DNA of 64,000 nucleotides from Pelagibacterium flavum. Lineage in GTDB: Bacteria; Pseudomonadota; Alphaproteobacteria; Rhizobiales; Devosiaceae. The stretch covers positions 3,217,001 through 3,281,000 of the forward strand of contig NZ_CP107716.1 of assembly GCF_025854335.1 (NCBI RefSeq). Direction: 5' to 3'. Positions 62,364-64,000 of this stretch are shown here, one piece after another; position 1 is the stretch's first letter; the number at the start of each line of letters is the position of its first letter. Made by a program: the position numbers and the translations under genes. Under the pieces are notes generated by a model. The model was not told where the DNA came from. It searched no databases and saw only the letters and a program-made list of their open reading frames with translations.

Positions 62364-62942
62364 ATGATAGGCACAATGGAGTTTTCCGTGATGACCATGA
62401 GCATGTCCGGCAGGCCCGAGGGAAGGCTGCGCATCGTACTTTTAACTCTGAGGATTGCCGCGCTGTTGGTGGCGGTCGCGTTGCCGATCGCGCTGACATC
62501 GTTCTGGCTTTTCGTCGATCCTTCAGGGGTCTCGGCGCTTGTGCCGTTGCCGGGCAAGCCGCAGATATTGCTTGGCAATTTTGAGCGAATTGCCGGACTT
62601 TCGCTTTCGATGCTCCCCGTCGGCATCCTAATATTCGGCCTGATCCGGCTTAGAGCATATCTGGCGGCTCTATTACAGGGCGCGATATTTTCAGGCGCCA
62701 CTTCCCGAGCTTTGAAAGATTTCGCCCTAGCTGTCGGGGCAAGTGTATTGGCGCGTCCTATTATTTCCGCCGTTCTGAGTGTGGTATTGACCTGGTCCGC
62801 ACCGCCGGGTCAACAGACTCTGTCTTTCAGCCTATCACTGGACACTGTTCTGTTGCTGATTTTTGCGGCAACTATCGGGCTTGCTGCATGGACAATGCAA
62901 TTGGCCACCGCTATCGCCGAAGAAAACTCACGTTTCGTTTGA
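62364..62942 (+). CDS. DUF2975-like membrane protein
   Basis: 192-residue protein with four hydrophobic segments (ALLVAVALPIALTSFWLFVD; SLSMLPVGILIFGLIRLRAY; VLARPIISAVLSVVLTW; TVLLLIFAATIGLAAWTMQL). The layout and the following small HTH gene (9 bp away) match DUF2975/YozG-type pairs. Function is unknown. ATGs at 62364, 62376 and 62391 are possible starts. Confidence 0.7.
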   Translation: MIGTMEFSVMTMSMSGRPEGRLRIVLLTLRIAALLVAVALPIALTSFWLFVDPSGVSALVPLPGKPQILLGNFERIAGLSLSMLPVGILIFGLIRLRAYLAALLQGAIFSGATSRALKDFALAVGASVLARPIISAVLSVVLTWSAPPGQQTLSFSLSLDTVLLLIFAATIGLAAWTMQLATAIAEENSRFV

Positions 62943-62951
62943 GGCGAACTC

Positions 62952-63179
62952 ATGCCAATAAAGGTGAATCTGGCCGTAATTCTTGCTCAGCGCGCTGTAA
63001 AATCGAAGGATCTTGCCGCACATGTTGGAATTACCGATGCCAATCTCTCACTGCTCAAGCAGGGAAAAGTCAAAGGTGTGCGTTTTGAGACGTTGGCCGC
63101 AATCTGCGCCTATCTCGATTGTCAGCCCGGCGACATCCTTGAATATACAGCAGAAATCGAAGCGCCCACCCCCGACTAA
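62952..63179 (+). CDS. Small Cro/CI-type (YozG-like, HTH_26) regulator
   Basis: 75-residue single-domain DNA-binding protein: KDLAAHVGITDANLSLLKQG then KVKGVRFETLAAICAYLDCQ and PGDILEY, the classic HTH_26 pattern. It lies 9 bp after the DUF2975-like gene and should be its partner and regulator. Confidence 0.9.
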   Translation: MPIKVNLAVILAQRAVKSKDLAAHVGITDANLSLLKQGKVKGVRFETLAAICAYLDCQPGDILEYTAEIEAPTPD

Positions 63180-63273
63180 ACCCGCCGTGGACGCCCACTG
63201 GCCCCTACCGGTCTGACCCGGTCACGGCCAGTGGACAGGCCAAAATGGCAGGAGGTCGGGAGGTGGCCGCCTT

Positions 63274-64000
63274 TCAGTTCCGGGAGGTCAGTTTTCCGCT
63301 CAGTGCCTTTTCGATCAGCTTGCGGGTGTTCTCGATGCCGTAAAGGGCGGCGAACGAGCCGAAGCGGGGGCCGCGTTCCTGGCCGATCAGGACCTGATAG
63401 AGCATCTGGAAAAAGGCGCCCGACACGCCCGGGCCGCCATTGGGGCCGAGGCGCTTGTGGTCCTGATAGCGTTCGATCTCGCGCGCCACGTCGAGGGCCG
63501 CGTTCTGGATCGCCTCACCGCCCGCATCGGCCGGGAGCTTCGCAAGAGTCTCGGAGAGCTCTTCGAGCGCCTTGCGCTCGACGTCGTCGGGTGCGCGATA
63601 GGACTTTTCAACGAAGTCCTCGAAATAGCGCATCGCATAACCGACCAGCGCATCGAGATGGGGGTGGGTCTGGGGTGTCACGCCGGGGGCGTAGGCTGAA
63701 ATGTAACCCCACATCACTTCCCGGCTCTCGGGGTTGGACGCTGTGGCGAGATTGAGCAGCAGGGCAAAGCTCACCGGCATGTCGTATGCAGGGGGCATGG
63801 CCGAGTGGATATGGAAGGCCGGGTTTTCGAGAAGCTGGCCCGCATCCTCGCCCTGGGCTTTGGCGGCGAAGGTGAAATATTCGTCCACCGCCTTGGGGAT
63901 GACATCGAAATAGAGCCGCTTGGCCGTCCTGGGCTTTTGGAACATGAACAGCGAGAGGCTTTCCGAGGACGCGTAGGTCAACCACTCGTCGATGGTGATG
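63274..64000 (-). CDS. lysK: Lysine--tRNA ligase, class I, C-terminal part (partial)
   Basis: The last 241 codons or so of a class I lysyl-tRNA synthetase; the start lies off the right edge. The visible part begins at the end of the KMSKS-side region ([20 protein letters not shown]), then [33 protein letters not shown] and [20 protein letters not shown]. Class I LysRS is the usual form in many alphaproteobacteria. It charges tRNA-Lys in the cytoplasm. Confidence 0.92.
   Translation of the reverse strand, partial: ITIDEWLTYASSESLSLFMFQKPRTAKRLYFDVIPKAVDEYFTFAAKAQGEDAGQLLENPAFHIHSAMPPAYDMPVSFALLLNLATASNPESREVMWGYISAYAPGVTPQTHPHLDALVGYAMRYFEDFVEKSYRAPDDVERKALEELSETLAKLPADAGGEAIQNAALDVAREIERYQDHKRLGPNGGPGVSGAFFQMLYQVLIGQERGPRFGSFAALYGIENTRKLIEKALSGKLTSRN

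Overview
The window looks like chromosomal DNA of an alphaproteobacterium of the order Hyphomicrobiales (Rhizobiales), most like the Devosia/Pelagibacterium group. This is inferred from gene content: the murA - DUF2948 - hisD - UPF0262 - LMW phosphatase - infA - maf - yacG - tRNA-Phe block, an ALAS-type hemA, a class I lysyl-tRNA synthetase, a PodJ-like polarity protein, a TauE/TIGR02186 pair, and an aglE/aglF-type alpha-glucoside transporter with LacI-type operators. No rRNA is present, so a species cannot be named from the sequence.

Layout. 1-7 kb: alpha-glucoside ABC transporter (aglF partial, aglE), a decayed HxlR regulator beside a flavoenzyme gene split by an in-frame TGA, a GH1 beta-glucosidase and the Mrp Fe-S carrier. 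7-19 kb: transaldolase-like aldolase, aromatic/aspartate aminotransferase, DoxX, RsmJ, an M20 amidohydrolase with an AbrB-type permease, a GH13 alpha-glucosidase, a cupin, and the three-gene ATP-grasp/alpha-E/transglutaminase cluster. 19-25 kb: glycerol kinase, SLC13 permease, MgtC and small proteins. 25-31 kb: the conserved yacG-to-murA block between tRNA-Phe and tRNA-Thr. 31-39 kb: small secreted proteins, Tex, an L,D-transpeptidase, an OmpA lipoprotein and hemA with a candidate FNR-type box.

39-44 kb is the accessory part: a frameshifted glyoxalase-like gene, a FixJ-like regulator without its phospho-acceptor Asp, and a 2558-bp IS1595-type element (40999-43556) with 24-bp inverted repeats and an 8-bp target duplication (ACTATAAT). 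Besides its transposase, this element carries passenger genes (a HEPN-like protein, a Cas2/VapD-like protein and two small ORFs) and a tract with strong RNA-folding potential. 44-52 kb: MscL, a hybrid histidine kinase, a TetR/VOC divergent pair, a NarL-type regulator, a MerR regulator and the 1108-residue PodJ-like protein. 52-64 kb: TauE/SafE with TIGR02186, the Lhr-like helicase/PdeM DNA-repair pair, SDR, MATE, PyrD, an S24-type repressor, a DUF2975/HTH pair and the 3' part of lysK.

Sugar use is a visible theme: the aglE/aglF transporter, alpha-glucosidase, beta-glucosidase, transaldolase and glycerol kinase. At least three genes carry single lesions (a frameshift at about 2265, a TGA at 2995, a frameshift at about 39020). 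These could be real decay or base-calling errors, and reads should be checked before they are interpreted.
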